Positions 35,101 to 43,226 of a stretch of 64,000 nt of DNA are shown here, piece by piece. A program made the position numbers and the translations under genes. The stretch lies in assembly GCA_041941305.1 (NCBI GenBank), contig JBGTQJ010000031.1:1-64000 (forward strand), in the 5' to 3' direction. Each line of letters opens with the position of its first letter. Positions within the stretch are counted from its first letter, which is position 1. The notes below the pieces were generated by a model. It had not been told where the DNA came from. It saw nothing but the letters and a program-made list of their open reading frames with translations, and made no database searches. The DNA is from JANSWP01 sp041941305 (GTDB taxonomy: Bacteria > Bacteroidota > Bacteroidia > Chitinophagales > Saprospiraceae).

Positions 35101-36925
35101 TGCTGATATTTTGGTGACCAATGCTCCAGACTTTGATTTAACTACATTGGTTTACGATTGTGATGCTGCAAATTTCACTTATACCATTTCAGTAGGCATT
35201 ACAGGTGGTGACCCTGCGACATATAATGTTACAGGTGTTTCCGGAACTATAACTGGCAATGTCTTTACTTCTGATCCAATTGCAGGATTGACACCTTATC
35301 AATTATTTGTAGATGACCAGTTTGCTTGTGGACCCAATGAATTATCTGATGTGAGTCCAATTCCTACTGGAACAATTACAGGAGATAACACCATCTGCGA
35401 AGGCGACCAAACAACAGTAAGTTTCACACTTTCTGGGGTTGGTCCTTATGATGTGGAATATTTGGATGTGAATGGAATGACCCAAAATGTCAGTACTAGT
35501 TTGACGACTATTGACATTATGGTTTCACCAACTACAACCTCTACAGTCACTTTGGTATCTGTGACCAATCCAACTTCTGGATGTGGACATGCGCCAAATG
35601 AATCTGTAACTATCACTGTAAACCCACAGGCAAATGCAGGGGTGCCAAATGAGCCATTTGAAGCCTGCCGTGGTGAAGCCAACGCTGTAAATCTTTTTGA
35701 CTTATTAAGCGGCGAAGATGCTGGTGGGCAATGGCAGAATGCTGGTGGAAGTGTGGTAAGCTCTACATTTAATACCGGACCACAAAATGCGGGTACCTAT
35801 ACCTTCACGTATGTCGCTCCAGGTATGGCTCCATGTCCTGATGCTTCTTCTGAAGTACAGGTGATTATTCATGACTTGCCTACTGCAGATGCTGGCAATC
35901 CAGATGAATTGACTTGTGATAATATAATGGTGACAATAGGAGGAAATTCAAGTACTGGACCCGAATTCACCTATAGTTGGAGTGCTGCATTCCCATTTCC
36001 AGGTGATTCCACACTAGCAATGGTGGATGTAAACCTTCCTGGGGAATACACTTTGACAGTTACAAATACAGAGACTGGTTGTACTAATTCAGCTATTGTG
36101 AATGTCCAACAGAGTGCCGAAACACCTGTAGCAAATGTTATCGCAAATGACATCCGTTGTTTTGGTGATAATGATGGATTTATCACAGTAGAATCTGTTA
36201 CTGGAGGTTCAGGACCCTACATGTATTCCTTTAATGGGGGAGCATTTACCGACCAAACTACCTGGACTGGATTGGGACCTGGATCTTATACCATTGTAGT
36301 CGAGGATTCCAAAGGTTGTGAGCAAGAATTGATTTTCAATATTTTAGAACCTGATGAGTTGAATGTAGAAATTGTTGGGGATTTTGAAGGAGATGAGCAT
36401 ACTTTAAACCTTGGAGATAGTCTCTTCCTTCAGTTGGAAGTAAGTGTTCCATTTGGTGCTTTGGATGCAGTTCAATGGTTCCCACCCGAATTGTTTGAAT
36501 GTGATACCTGCCAGGGTTCCTGGACATTTCCTACTTTACAAACGACCTTTAGCGTAACTGTTGAAGACGATGGGTGTATTGCTGAGGATGATGTAACCAT
36601 TTTTGTCAAGAAAAATCGTCCGGTTTATGTGCCTAACGTATTTGCACCAGGAGGAAACGGACATCCCGATAATGATCTTTTCAGAATTTTTGCAGGACCA
36701 CAAGTCTCCAGAGTGAAAACTTTCCTCGTATTCAATCGATGGGGAGAGACGGTCTTCGAGGTTCAGGATTATGATCCCAAAGATGCTTCAACAATTAATG
36801 TTGGATGGGATGGAACCTTTAGAGGCGAACAAATGGATGCCGGTGTTTTTGTCTGGTTTGCAGAAATTGAGTTTATAGATGGTGAAGTAGAGATTTATGA
36901 GGGAGATGTGACGCTTGTGAGATAG
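29123..36925 (+). CDS. Very large repetitive T9SS type B adhesin (about 2600 aa)
   Basis: The ATG at 29123 gives a good signal peptide (MKKRFTTLLFTLICLCLCID, ending AWSQ); a TTG at 29114 adds only three residues. Order of modules: an N-terminal beta-sandwich-like domain (about residues 25-170, ending DVCDFTIAITN); three PKD-like repeats of about 80 residues (DNA 30530-31265, each with a VCxG and a DNDCG-like motif); compound repeats of about 278 residues (four full and part of a fifth, about 31830-35350); an SprB-like repeat near 36130-36340; and the type B sorting domain (VPNVFAPGGNGHPDNDLFRI to the end). Cysteines are numerous and regularly spaced. A cell-surface adhesin is inferred; no ligand can be proposed. 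Confidence 0.85.
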   Translation: MKKRFTTLLFTLICLCLCIDSAWSQCNPAACPGLPTPALSAPDACSLCALGLLDQYSGSTSDVPNAITWPGVFCGTVENNQWFAFSAPQPDVTISFQVSNCASPTNGGIQAEIYCTTDCNNNWTSVSNCWSPGTEQNGSVTANGLTPGDIYYLMIDGFAGDVCDFTIAITNPPGGGGPGVLPAPSGIAGPANVCFPSANFETYLLPPGSSCASSVIWSIQPPSAGIIVSDPTAQSILVQWTSPGFAQVCVSASNACSISPPGCFPVNITSIPPGTEEADLCLGGVTICAGQAFSAPGVFPVTLTSWLGCDSLVNCIINPIVPPINNIGQLDYCAPHVEEICGTFISSSGIYTEVCENGNWQGCDSTVIVDIAIMEAMADVADPEEISCDPANQQVVLDGSNSTFSVVPGGTLTFLWDGPSLCGPTDDVISCADEPGTYCFTVSVERNGVECSDTYCVEVLANTDVPQTPDLSGPTEVCEGSMEEYTVSPVGTPLPNSYTWTTPNNEPFVINGTTIEVDWTGSMGGQLCVTADNDCGPSDPPACIDVTVSQGPEDPTVSGPDPVCDGDMQTYTIDNPDPSATYSWSVPAGASFTNNGTDIVVDFSGASSGDICVEGENDCGTSAQFCLSVTVNNVPDDPIISSGATLLCDGTMETYCVTPVPGATGYTWDTPEGNFPGSGDCITVDWTGNSSGDICVTADNDCGSSEQVCISVTVDEGPTAAITGGESYCEGSGNTVDLTVNLSGTAPWTFTYNDGNDDTMISTSDNPYTLTVDTAGTYTLIDVDDATDCPGTVSGEAIVTEDEAPTAMLSGSGAICAGSTDTVSLTIDLTGTANWTVDWSIDGNAQAALNISSSPFTLQIAESQAGNIELTGVVDGNGCDGTADGLVNVDVNDAPEVSGISALCDGTNTTFTVEFTISGGDTSSYSVTPNTGTLDPVTGVFTSNPIATGMGYSFVVTDANDCDPVTVSQTQVICNCDTEVGTMDQAPIRECGDGPVTALYDDANQVFDADDILVFILHEGNGLSIVNPIATNDTEPTFGYTNPPMAYGTTYYISAVVGSDDGSGMVDLSDPCLAVAQGTPVTFNEIPSATLSGTTAICEGDAADLTVDFTGPGPWTIFYTDDNGQQMLTGITTNPFTLTVSPAVTTLITLDSMKNVDCPGPANGFADVAVNTAVEVTNVIETCNATATGYVVTFQISGGDPGSYVVTPAGSGMIDGSGLFTSNEIPDTDPYSFIVDDANSCDPVTVSATMVDCDCTTSVGTMDSAAIDECGDGPVTVAYDNTGEFLDGDDMLTYILHEGSSNAIVNEVARNTEPTFSYMDPPMAYGTTYYISAVVGNDDGSGSVDLSDPCISIAPGTPVTFFEVPSADLSGDPAICLGDCATITIALTGDAPWSVTINDGTQDVVVNDINSSPFSYDVCPTSNTSYSLVVVTDENCPGGFSGNATVTVNEAPVITNVAETINGTNTAFTVSFEISGGDPASYVVTPANGAISAGPPYIFTSNEIPCGGSYNFSVDDANGCGPNAIMNPMVECQCISQAGDMVATMIEECGNGPVTAIYDNTNEALDGNDVLCYMIHNGDNVPISTNDEPSFNFSPITMTYGQTYFICAVAGDDNGNGCVNFNDPCLSIGGCVEVIYYEIPSASLTGGADICDGDPATIEVTFTGVGPWEFVYTPSTGGDVTVSDITDNPYTFTVNPNVTTTYSLQSVTDINCPGNASGVAVMNVSSAPFITPPTHICNSTNTGYVVTFQINGGDPTSYSVTPPTGTIDAGGVFTSDEIPNNGSYQFFIDDDNGCGPVEASGDHFCDCTTWSGTIFPLSAIHACGDEVVNIEHDGNQILDGDDVLNYFIHTGDNVPLIINDNGNFVFDDAVLDVEVTYIVCAVAGNNDGGGNVDFNDPCLSITDNCREITFHEIPSATVSGDQAICENVDAVVQIDFTGTGPWNVTYTSPSLGSVTESGVTDNPLILNLDVNTSESISLLDVSTAFCTGTVAGTADILVTNAPDFDLTTLVYDCDAANFTYTISVGITGGDPATYNVTGVSGTITGNVFTSDPIAGLTPYQLFVDDQFACGPNELSDVSPIPTGTITGDNTICEGDQTTVSFTLSGVGPYDVEYLDVNGMTQNVSTSLTTIDIMVSPTTTSTVTLVSVTNPTSGCGHAPNESVTITVNPQANAGVPNEPFEACRGEANAVNLFDLLSGEDAGGQWQNAGGSVVSSTFNTGPQNAGTYTFTYVAPGMAPCPDASSEVQVIIHDLPTADAGNPDELTCDNIMVTIGGNSSTGPEFTYSWSAAFPFPGDSTLAMVDVNLPGEYTLTVTNTETGCTNSAIVNVQQSAETPVANVIANDIRCFGDNDGFITVESVTGGSGPYMYSFNGGAFTDQTTWTGLGPGSYTIVVEDSKGCEQELIFNILEPDELNVEIVGDFEGDEHTLNLGDSLFLQLEVSVPFGALDAVQWFPPELFECDTCQGSWTFPTLQTTFSVTVEDDGCIAEDDVTIFVKKNRPVYVPNVFAPGGNGHPDNDLFRIFAGPQVSRVKTFLVFNRWGETVFEVQDYDPKDASTINVGWDGTFRGEQMDAGVFVWFAEIEFIDGEVEIYEGDVTLVR
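31830..35350 (+). repeat. Higher-order tandem repeat (about 830 bp unit) inside the adhesin gene
   Basis: The ISGGDxxSY-type motif recurs at about 31871, 32708, 33542, 34371 and 35197, giving units of about 826-837 bp. Units one and two share a 37-nt identical block (32247-32283 and 33081-33117, offset exactly 834 bp), while later units are more diverged. Confidence 0.85.
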
Positions 36926-36938
36926 CGAGTTGATTGTT

Positions 36939-36997
36939 GTTGGTTATCAGTTGTCGGTATTTTCTGAATTATTAAATTACCGACAATTGATAACCAA
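36939..36997. repeat. 21-bp near-perfect inverted repeat after the adhesin gene
   Basis: Bases 36939-36959 pair with 36977-36997 at all 21 positions, one being a G-T wobble; the loop is 17 nt. It begins 14 nt after the adhesin stop codon, which suits a 3' mRNA stem or a terminator, but no T-run follows. Confidence 0.85.
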
Positions 36998-37259
36998 CGT
37001 CTATAGTCTGTAGTATAACCTTCCCACCAACTTTAGTATAACACAATTTTTTACTACCCAAAAGCGAAGAAAGCATTCTGTTTTTACTATGAAGGCTTTC
37101 AATCTAAGCTCACCTATTTATCTTTAGAATGTTTGGTGCTTAATAAGAGTGGAAATAATTAATTGCCTAACCCCTAACTTCCAAAAAATCTATAAAAGTC
37201 GATTGGTAATTAGAATGAACTCTGGGAATCAATACAAGTAATACAGAGCATAAAAGGCA

Positions 37260-37340
37260 AAAAAAAAAGCCGACCTCCAGAAGATGGAAGCCAGCTTATT
37301 TAACCCCAAAAAACCAAAATTTACGGACGGGGGTTAGCCG
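37260..37340. other. Possible structured RNA
   Basis: After a run of ten A, AAGC...TCCA-GAAGA-TGGA...GCTT forms a broken hairpin. Downstream, TAACCCC (near 37300) can pair with GGGGTTA (near 37330). The stretch is the only GC-containing structured block in an AT-rich kilobase. There is no evidence for expression. Confidence 0.3.
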
Positions 37341-37941
37341 TCTTATATTTTTAATTTGAAAAATTGTCTAATTATCTATTCAAAAGTAATGTAAAAGTGG
37401 AAATAATCCAACTAAAACGCTGTAAAGATAAAATGAAATTTTTCACTTTAACAAATTTTCGTCGGTAAAAATTCAAAAATCGAATTAAAGTTTAATTAGC
37501 TTGATTTTGTCAAAATAAATTAAAGTAATGATTGAGATTATGTGTGCAGCATAATTCGAAATAATTGTCCTTTAATATAATTTTTGCCAAATTATATTTG
37601 ATGAAGCCAAGTGTTTGGCAACAAAAAAATTAATATTTGCCTGAAAAAATCACTCGTTCTTCAGTTTTTTTAAACAAATGAGTAATTAAATTTCTGGTTT
37701 ATCTCTTCAGCAAAATTTATTCGATTTTTCGCCCGAAACCTTTGTTCTTATTGGCTATTTATTAAACCCATATTTCGGATTATTGTTTTCGGAGAGGCAG
37801 AAAAAGTTTTGTTTTCACAAAAAAAACACGAACAATTTCCAGAATAAATTTTAAGTTTTTGAAAATCACTAACTTGCACTTTTTTCTGAGTGTCTTAATT
37901 TCGAGTGAAGTTAACCAACTAAAAAGAATTAGATCTTACTT

Positions 37942-38301
37942 ATGAAGCCTACCACACAGTCAAAGAATCTAGATTATAATGGTATGTTCTGGGTTCACCT
38001 TTTGGTAATGGTGCTTGCCTGGACTGGTCCATTCCTTTTTTGGTGGCCTTTAATGATTATAGCCTATCTGGCGGTTCAATTCCAATATAGATATTTCAAT
38101 CGCTGTTTGATGAATGAACAGCATGCACTGCATGAAAAGGATGATTATTACACTTTTTATGCCTGGATTTTTGAGCAAATGGGTTTTCGTCCAAATCGAA
38201 AACGATTGAAATTTTATGTTCGAAATGTCTATAATTATTGTTTGGGGACCTTTACAATTATCTGGCAAGTCGTATTGGGGAACAAGCCACTATTGTTTTA
38301 A
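37942..38301 (+). CDS. Small conserved-looking membrane protein, unknown function
   Basis: 119 residues; the family is not recognised. After a polar start (MKPTTQSKNLDYNGM) there are two closely spaced hydrophobic segments (about residues 15-30 and 34-46, with the Trp-rich WTGPFLFWWPLMIIAY between them). A basic amphipathic middle (FNRCLMNEQHALHEKDDYYT, later FRPNRKRLKFYVRN) follows, then a final hydrophobic segment (about 98-113). The composition fits an inner-membrane protein of the DUF4870/TMEM-like small type, but no assignment is made. It stands alone behind a long upstream region. Confidence 0.6.
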   Translation: MKPTTQSKNLDYNGMFWVHLLVMVLAWTGPFLFWWPLMIIAYLAVQFQYRYFNRCLMNEQHALHEKDDYYTFYAWIFEQMGFRPNRKRLKFYVRNVYNYCLGTFTIIWQVVLGNKPLLF

Positions 38302-38418
38302 TTGAAATTATATTGTTCTGTCCACATTAAATCAGGCGGTAATTCTTCATTGGAAAATTCAAGGTGTATTGCGCATTTAATGGAGGGTTCCTGAATTCTC
38401 CAAGAGTTAACCAATAAC

Positions 38419-39285
38419 TTAGCTACCTCTATAAGTCGAATACCCAAAAGGGTTGATCAACAAAGGTACATGGTAGTGACTTCTGTCAAAAACAGTAAAC
38501 TGAATGCTCACTTCCGGGTAAAATCCTTTGATATTGTTGAGTTGAAAGTAACTGCCTGTGTCAAAAACCATGGCGTAATTGCCCGGGGTTAGGTATTTTC
38601 CAGCTGGCAACAAGTCCCCAATTCGTCCGTCATTGTCGGTTACTCCTTGAGCCAGAGTTTGCCATTTACCAGCTATTAAATGTTTTAAGCGGATGCTCAA
38701 CTGCTGTCCTGGTCTGCCTAAAGAAGTATCTAAAACATGTGTCGTGATATGGCTTCTACCCAAGTGTCTCAAAGAGCCGTCGGTCAATAATTTTTTCAGC
38801 CGAATCAAAGTGATTTTGTGTTGCTCACCCATAGCAATATGAATTTCTGTTTCGGGATTGTTTTCCAATCGATCCTGCAATATTTGGAGCATTTCCTCAG
38901 CTGATTTACCAGTTGCACAAACGATAAAAATGTAACCAAATTTTTGTTCGTAATCTGCATTTGCTTTTGCTAATTCCGTTATGATTGCTTTGGAGGCAGT
39001 CTCTACTCCTGATTGCTCATTGCCAGCCCATTCTTTGGTATTTGCAAATTTTTTCTCCAATGATTCCAAATCACCAATTTTGGGGTGCCCCAGGAAAGCT
39101 TGTTTCCAATCGCTTTCGTCGCACTCATTGTACCAAATTTCCAGCGCTTTAGAGACTAGCAATTGACCATCCTCAAAAGGGAAATGATTTAGTAGTAAGT
39201 CCGCCCACCTGTTCGATTCGCAGCATTTAAGCAAATGCTCTTTTGCAGACTTTTTATCCAGGTTATTCAATTCTGATAAAGTCAT
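38419..39285 (-). CDS. OHCU decarboxylase / 5-hydroxyisourate hydrolase fusion (allantoin synthase type)
   Basis: Joins the last two steps from urate oxidation to S-allantoin. Residues 1-168 are OHCU decarboxylase (UraD): FLGHPKIGD with catalytic His67, AGNEQSGV (about 87-94), and YEQKFGYIFIVCATGKSAEEML. Residues 175-288 are the transthyretin-like 5-hydroxyisourate hydrolase: SHITTHVLDTSLGRPG with His183, HYHVPLL near 270-276, and the diagnostic C-terminal YRGS. The domain order is that of plant allantoin synthase. All recognisable active-site residues are present. No urate oxidase or xanthine dehydrogenase gene lies in this window, so the upstream step must be encoded elsewhere. Confidence 0.92.
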   Translation of the reverse strand: MTLSELNNLDKKSAKEHLLKCCESNRWADLLLNHFPFEDGQLLVSKALEIWYNECDESDWKQAFLGHPKIGDLESLEKKFANTKEWAGNEQSGVETASKAIITELAKANADYEQKFGYIFIVCATGKSAEEMLQILQDRLENNPETEIHIAMGEQHKITLIRLKKLLTDGSLRHLGRSHITTHVLDTSLGRPGQQLSIRLKHLIAGKWQTLAQGVTDNDGRIGDLLPAGKYLTPGNYAMVFDTGSYFQLNNIKGFYPEVSIQFTVFDRSHYHVPLLINPFGYSTYRGS

Positions 39286-39453
39286 GATTTTAATTTATCT
39301 GTGGCAATTTTATAGATTGATAGCACCACATAAATGCTATGCTACCTGATGTACAGTTGGGAAATATACCAGACAAGTTCTTAATAAAAAGTAAACCACT
39401 CAGACAATTTTTTACTTTTTCTCGTTTTAAGTTTAAACTTTTTTCAATCAACA

Positions 39454-40740
39454 ATGCTCAAACGCAACCTCATAGCCACCATTTTTCTCCTCTCATTGAT
39501 TGGCTTAATGATTGTCCAATTCAGGTTGCTCATTGTAGGTGCGAAGCTGGAAAAACAAAAATTTGATCAGAAAATAGAGCGAATCTTATTAGATGTGAAA
39601 GGTCTTTTAAATGAAGAAAGTGAGTTGAGTGATTCGCTAATTAGTTTGATTCAAACCAAACTGTATTATGAAGAAGAACCGTCTGATAGCAATAAACTAT
39701 TTGTAGAATCTGGATTGAACGATATATTTAAATATTATTTGGAAAAACAAACCATTAATACAGGATTTGCCTTTTTAATAACTGACAAATATTCTTTCCA
39801 AAGAATCTTTCAAAGTACTCTTGAAAATGGTTATGAAGTCGAATTTGACCAATATCGAATTCCTCTTGGTGATCGTATCATTGCTGGTTGCCACTGTGAA
39901 CAGGTCCTCCATTTATCGATTTTAAACTTGTTTGGTTATTTGTTGAAGGAACTGGATTATCTCATCATTCCCTCAGTGCTGTGTGTACTTGCGATTATCG
40001 TTTGTTTGGTTTTTCTATTGCGCAATTTGAGAAGGGAGCAAAAACTCAATCTTATCAAAAATGATTTTATCAATAATTTAACTCATGAACTGAAAACCCC
40101 TGTTTTTTCTATTTCGCTGGCAGCGAAGATTCTAAGAGAAAAACTTGAAAAAGGCGAAATAGCCGAAGCAAATCACTTTTTACAACTCATTGATAGTGAG
40201 AAGGAAAAATTGAAAGTTCACATAGATAAAGTTTTGGAATTGGCAACCTTAGAAAGTGGACAGTACAAATTGAAAAAAGAAAAGGTAAATGTTCACGATT
40301 TAATAAAAGAGGTTGTTCAAGACTTCAAAGTAAGCGTTGTTGAAAAAAATGGTATCTTAAAACAAAGACTTAATGCACAAGTTGCCAACCTACAATTGGA
40401 CAAAGCCCACTTTAAGAATGTCATCCAGAATTTGCTTGAAAATGCCTTGAAATACAGTAATGGTGTGGTAGAAATCGAAATTGAGACTCAAAATGAGGGC
40501 AACTTATTTGTGCTCGGTATTAAAGATAGGGGGATCGGAATAGAACCAAAATACCAAAAACAAATTTTTGATAAGTTTTATAGAGTACCAACTGGCGATT
40601 TGCACAAGGTAAAAGGATTTGGTTTGGGTTTAAATTATGTCAAAAAGATTGTTGAAGCTCATGGAGGAAGGATCGACTTAGTGAGCGAAGTAGGTAAAGG
40701 TTCAAAATTTGAACTTTCATTGAAAGTCACTGATATTTAA
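39454..40740 (+). CDS. Sensor histidine kinase
   Basis: 428 residues. TM1 is at about residues 5-28 and TM2 at about 169-190, enclosing a periplasmic sensor of about 140 residues. That sensor is not recognised and contains CHC near 146-148. The dimerisation domain carries the phospho-acceptor His211 in NNLTHELKTPVFS. The HATPase domain shows the N box (NLLENALKYS, about 326-335), G1 (IKDRGIGIEP) and G2 (GFGLGLNYV). The response regulator gene follows 112 bp downstream, so the two form a pair. The signal sensed is unknown. Confidence 0.92.
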   Translation: MLKRNLIATIFLLSLIGLMIVQFRLLIVGAKLEKQKFDQKIERILLDVKGLLNEESELSDSLISLIQTKLYYEEEPSDSNKLFVESGLNDIFKYYLEKQTINTGFAFLITDKYSFQRIFQSTLENGYEVEFDQYRIPLGDRIIAGCHCEQVLHLSILNLFGYLLKELDYLIIPSVLCVLAIIVCLVFLLRNLRREQKLNLIKNDFINNLTHELKTPVFSISLAAKILREKLEKGEIAEANHFLQLIDSEKEKLKVHIDKVLELATLESGQYKLKKEKVNVHDLIKEVVQDFKVSVVEKNGILKQRLNAQVANLQLDKAHFKNVIQNLLENALKYSNGVVEIEIETQNEGNLFVLGIKDRGIGIEPKYQKQIFDKFYRVPTGDLHKVKGFGLGLNYVKKIVEAHGGRIDLVSEVGKGSKFELSLKVTDI

Positions 40741-40852
40741 AACTTTATGCAAATTCAATAAAAGAAAACAGTTCGAAATCAATTACTTAACAATTTGATT
40801 AAGCTCACTGCCCAATCAAATTGTACATGCTCAAAATCACACTCTTTTTATT

Positions 40853-41536
40853 ATGAATCCTAAAATCTTATTAGTCGAAGACGACCACACACTTGGTTAC
40901 CTACTCAGAGAATACCTTCAAATGAAAGGCTTTAAAGTCATTTGGGCTGAAAATGGCGCAGAAGGCTTGCGGCAATTTAATACTTCAAAATTTGACCTTT
41001 GTGTGCTCGATATAATGATGCCTGCGATTGACGGTATTACGCTTGCAGAGCTGATTCGCAATCGAAACCAGGACATCCCCATCGTTTTTCTTACAGCTAA
41101 ATCTATGAAAGAGGATGTTATCAAGGGTTTCAAGGTTGGAGCAGATGATTACATCAAAAAACCAATTAGTGAAGAAGAATTGGTTGCCAGAATAAAGGCG
41201 GTTTTAAAACGAAGTGGACCTATTGAAGTCAAAGAAGTAGAGAATCAATTCCAAATCGGACAATACGACTTCGACAGCCAAAACCTCTCCCTTTCTCTCA
41301 ACGGGGATAGTCGCCGTTTGACTCAAAGAGAATCCGATTTATTGAAAGTACTTTGTCAGAACAAAGGGAGCCTGGTTGGAAGAAAGTATGTTTTGCAAAA
41401 ACTATGGGGTAAAACCGATTATTTTACCAGGAAAAGTATGGATGTTTTTATTTCTCGTCTGCGAAAATACCTTTCAGATGATGAAGCAGTACAAATCGTC
41501 AATGTACACGGAAGCGGCTTTGTACTATCAGATTAA
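40853..41536 (+). CDS. OmpR-family response regulator
   Basis: 227 residues. The receiver domain has the acidic pair Asp10/Asp11, phospho-acceptor Asp53 (VLDIMMP) and the conserved Lys in GADDYIKKP. The C-terminal winged helix (about 130-227) contains LTQRESDLLKVLCQNKGSLV and SMDVFISRLRKYL, the usual OmpR/PhoB recognition region. It is the partner of the preceding kinase. Just after the stop codon lies a pair of tandem palindromes. Confidence 0.94.
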   Translation: MNPKILLVEDDHTLGYLLREYLQMKGFKVIWAENGAEGLRQFNTSKFDLCVLDIMMPAIDGITLAELIRNRNQDIPIVFLTAKSMKEDVIKGFKVGADDYIKKPISEEELVARIKAVLKRSGPIEVKEVENQFQIGQYDFDSQNLSLSLNGDSRRLTQRESDLLKVLCQNKGSLVGRKYVLQKLWGKTDYFTRKSMDVFISRLRKYLSDDEAVQIVNVHGSGFVLSD

Positions 41537-41537
41537 C

Positions 41538-41591
41538 GTACCACGGCTCTCCAGAGCCGTAATAAAAGTATCACGGTTTTCCAAAACCGTG
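41538..41591. repeat. Tandem pair of covarying palindromes (REP-like)
   Basis: Two 30-bp units, each starting GTA(C/T)CACGG. The first stem is ACGGCTCT-CC-AGAGCCGT (41543-41560). The second is CACGGTTTT-CC-AAAACCGTG (41572-41591). The four inner base pairs differ between units but stay complementary, so the fold rather than the sequence is kept. A related copy occurs at 44678-44693. Confidence 0.8.
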
Positions 41592-41705
41592 CAAGATTTC
41601 ACCTAATGAGTTGGTATTTCTTTCAAAGCTCTGGAGTGCCCTCCCAAGAAAAAAATTGCACAGTATTTTGCATTTGAATTTTCTCAGGTTTCTTTTCTTT
41701 GTTGC

Positions 41706-42467
41706 ATGTTCGAAATGCAACCCAACTTCGTAGATCACATCTTGATGTTTCTGTTAGGAGTGGTACTTCCCGTTTTCGCTGTTTTTCGCTCTCAACCTGA
41801 ATTAAAGAAGATGCAATTTGATTCAGAAACCAAAATTGCCATGTATTTGGGGAATAGCCTGTTTTTGTGGTTGATGGCCTTGGTTGTAATGGCAGTTTGG
41901 TGGTTTTCAGATCGATCTTTAACGAGTTTGGGTTTTGGCTTGCCTGATTTAGGAGGCAATCTATGGATTTGGATTACGGCAGTTTTTTGTCTGGCTTATG
42001 CTTTTGATGTTTGGTTTCAAATTTCTTCTACCCAACGAAAAGAAAAGATGATAGATCGTTGGCAACAGAATACACCATTCTTGCCACAGACTAAAAAGGA
42101 ATTGTATTATTTTTTTATAGTATCTCTCAGTGCTGGTTTTTGTGAAGAAGTGATTTTTAGAGGGTATTTTATTCAATACATATGGCATTTTACGGGTGAT
42201 TCTCTGACGGGACAAATGCTCGCCATATTCATTCCGGGTGCTGTTTTTGCCTTTTCTCACTTTTATCAAGGCTGGCAAGCTGTTTTGAAAATAGTGGTAA
42301 TGGCTTTTCTATTTGGTGCATTGTTCTGTGTTACCAGGTCTTTATGGGTAGTCATTATTCTACATATTTTGGTAGATGTGATTGGAGGATATTTGAGCTA
42401 TTGGTTGATGCCAGTGCCTGCAATAGCTATTGAAAAAATTGATACAAAGGATGAAGAGGAAGAATGA
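41706..42467 (+). CDS. CPBP-family intramembrane metalloprotease
   Basis: 253 residues with about six hydrophobic segments. The Abi/CPBP (Rce1-like) motifs are present: E147-E148 and R152 in FCEEVIFRGYF, His185 in FAFSHFYQG, and His220/Asp224 in HILVDVIGG. Members cleave substrates within the membrane; some process peptides or provide bacteriocin immunity, but nothing nearby indicates the substrate. The ATG at 41706 or one three codons later could be the start. The C-terminus is acidic (DTKDEEEE). Confidence 0.88.
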   Translation: MFEMQPNFVDHILMFLLGVVLPVFAVFRSQPELKKMQFDSETKIAMYLGNSLFLWLMALVVMAVWWFSDRSLTSLGFGLPDLGGNLWIWITAVFCLAYAFDVWFQISSTQRKEKMIDRWQQNTPFLPQTKKELYYFFIVSLSAGFCEEVIFRGYFIQYIWHFTGDSLTGQMLAIFIPGAVFAFSHFYQGWQAVLKIVVMAFLFGALFCVTRSLWVVIILHILVDVIGGYLSYWLMPVPAIAIEKIDTKDEEEE

Positions 42468-42512
42468 TAAAAAGAAAATTCATTTTCTATCTTTATCAAA
42501 ATAAAAATAATT

Positions 42513-43211
42513 ATGAATTCACCTACTACCATCATCCATACGCCTACCAATAAACTAGAACACAGTGTCGATTTTTATAGCCGCTTGAATTTCAAAACTG
42601 TATTGATTGCTGACTCCACTTTTGTAACAGATGGCAAGGCGATTATAGAAATCAATCCACAACAAACCGCAAGAGCTGGGCTAAAACTCTTCAAAGACAA
42701 TTGGGATACCGAAATTTCAAAATTGGAACAGCTTACTGCAATTCATAAGCTTGATACTGGTTACCTATTGAGTGATCCTAATGGAGTGAAGGTGTATTTG
42801 GTAAATGGAAAGCTGGATATTGATTTTGAGCCATCAGAAAATGCATTTGGAATCACTGGAAACTTTATGGGATTGAGCCTTGAAACGACTGATATGACAA
42901 AAACTGCTGCATTTTGGATTGCCCTAGGTTATGAGCAAACACAAGGCAAAATTGAACATGGTTGGGTTTCGTATTCAAATGGTAGTGGAGTAGGTGTCAG
43001 TATAATGAAAACCCAGGCTTGTCCACATCTGTTTTTTAATCCATCTATGACTTATTTTAATGGCAAAAACAATCTAAATGTCATCAAAAACATTCGCGAT
43101 GCGGGCATACTCATAACCCAGGAAATAACCCATTTCAATAAAGACGGAATTGTTGACAACATCATTATACGAGATCCTGGAGGATATGGGTTCTTTCTTT
43201 TCAGCGATTAA
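42513..43211 (+). CDS. VOC-superfamily (glyoxalase-like) protein
   Basis: 232 residues made of two glyoxalase-type beta-alpha-beta-beta-beta halves. The first half starts TTIIHTPTNKLEHSVDFYSR and the second starts GNFMGLSLETTDMTKTAAFW near residue 118. The C-terminus IIRDPGGYGFFLF matches the usual end of such domains. Members include ring-cleaving dioxygenases, glyoxalases and resistance proteins. Too few metal ligands can be fixed by eye to say which. It lies 45 bp after the CPBP gene and may be co-transcribed with it. Confidence 0.75.
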   Translation: MNSPTTIIHTPTNKLEHSVDFYSRLNFKTVLIADSTFVTDGKAIIEINPQQTARAGLKLFKDNWDTEISKLEQLTAIHKLDTGYLLSDPNGVKVYLVNGKLDIDFEPSENAFGITGNFMGLSLETTDMTKTAAFWIALGYEQTQGKIEHGWVSYSNGSGVGVSIMKTQACPHLFFNPSMTYFNGKNNLNVIKNIRDAGILITQEITHFNKDGIVDNIIIRDPGGYGFFLFSD

Positions 43212-43226
43212 GAGACAGCTCCTATT

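Larger units (their letters stand above)
36926..37941. other. Long intergenic region after the adhesin gene
   Basis: About 1 kb, AT-rich, no credible frame. It holds the inverted repeat at 36939-36997, a structured stretch at 37260-37340, and then several hundred bases of AT-rich DNA up to the next gene. Confidence 0.6.

Noticed and set aside
39339..39566. 75-codon + frame overlapping the histidine kinase start
   Set aside because: Out-of-frame with the kinase, whose N-terminal transmembrane segment explains the same DNA.
41538..41591. Palindrome resembling the tRNA-Trp anticodon arm at 1140-1156
   Set aside because: The likeness (ACGGT.T.CCAAAACCGT) is limited to a short palindrome; no other tRNA parts are present, so it is taken as chance.
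41706..42467. CPBP protease as bacteriocin immunity or abortive infection gene
   Set aside because: No bacteriocin precursor, exporter or toxin gene is adjacent; family membership alone does not support it.
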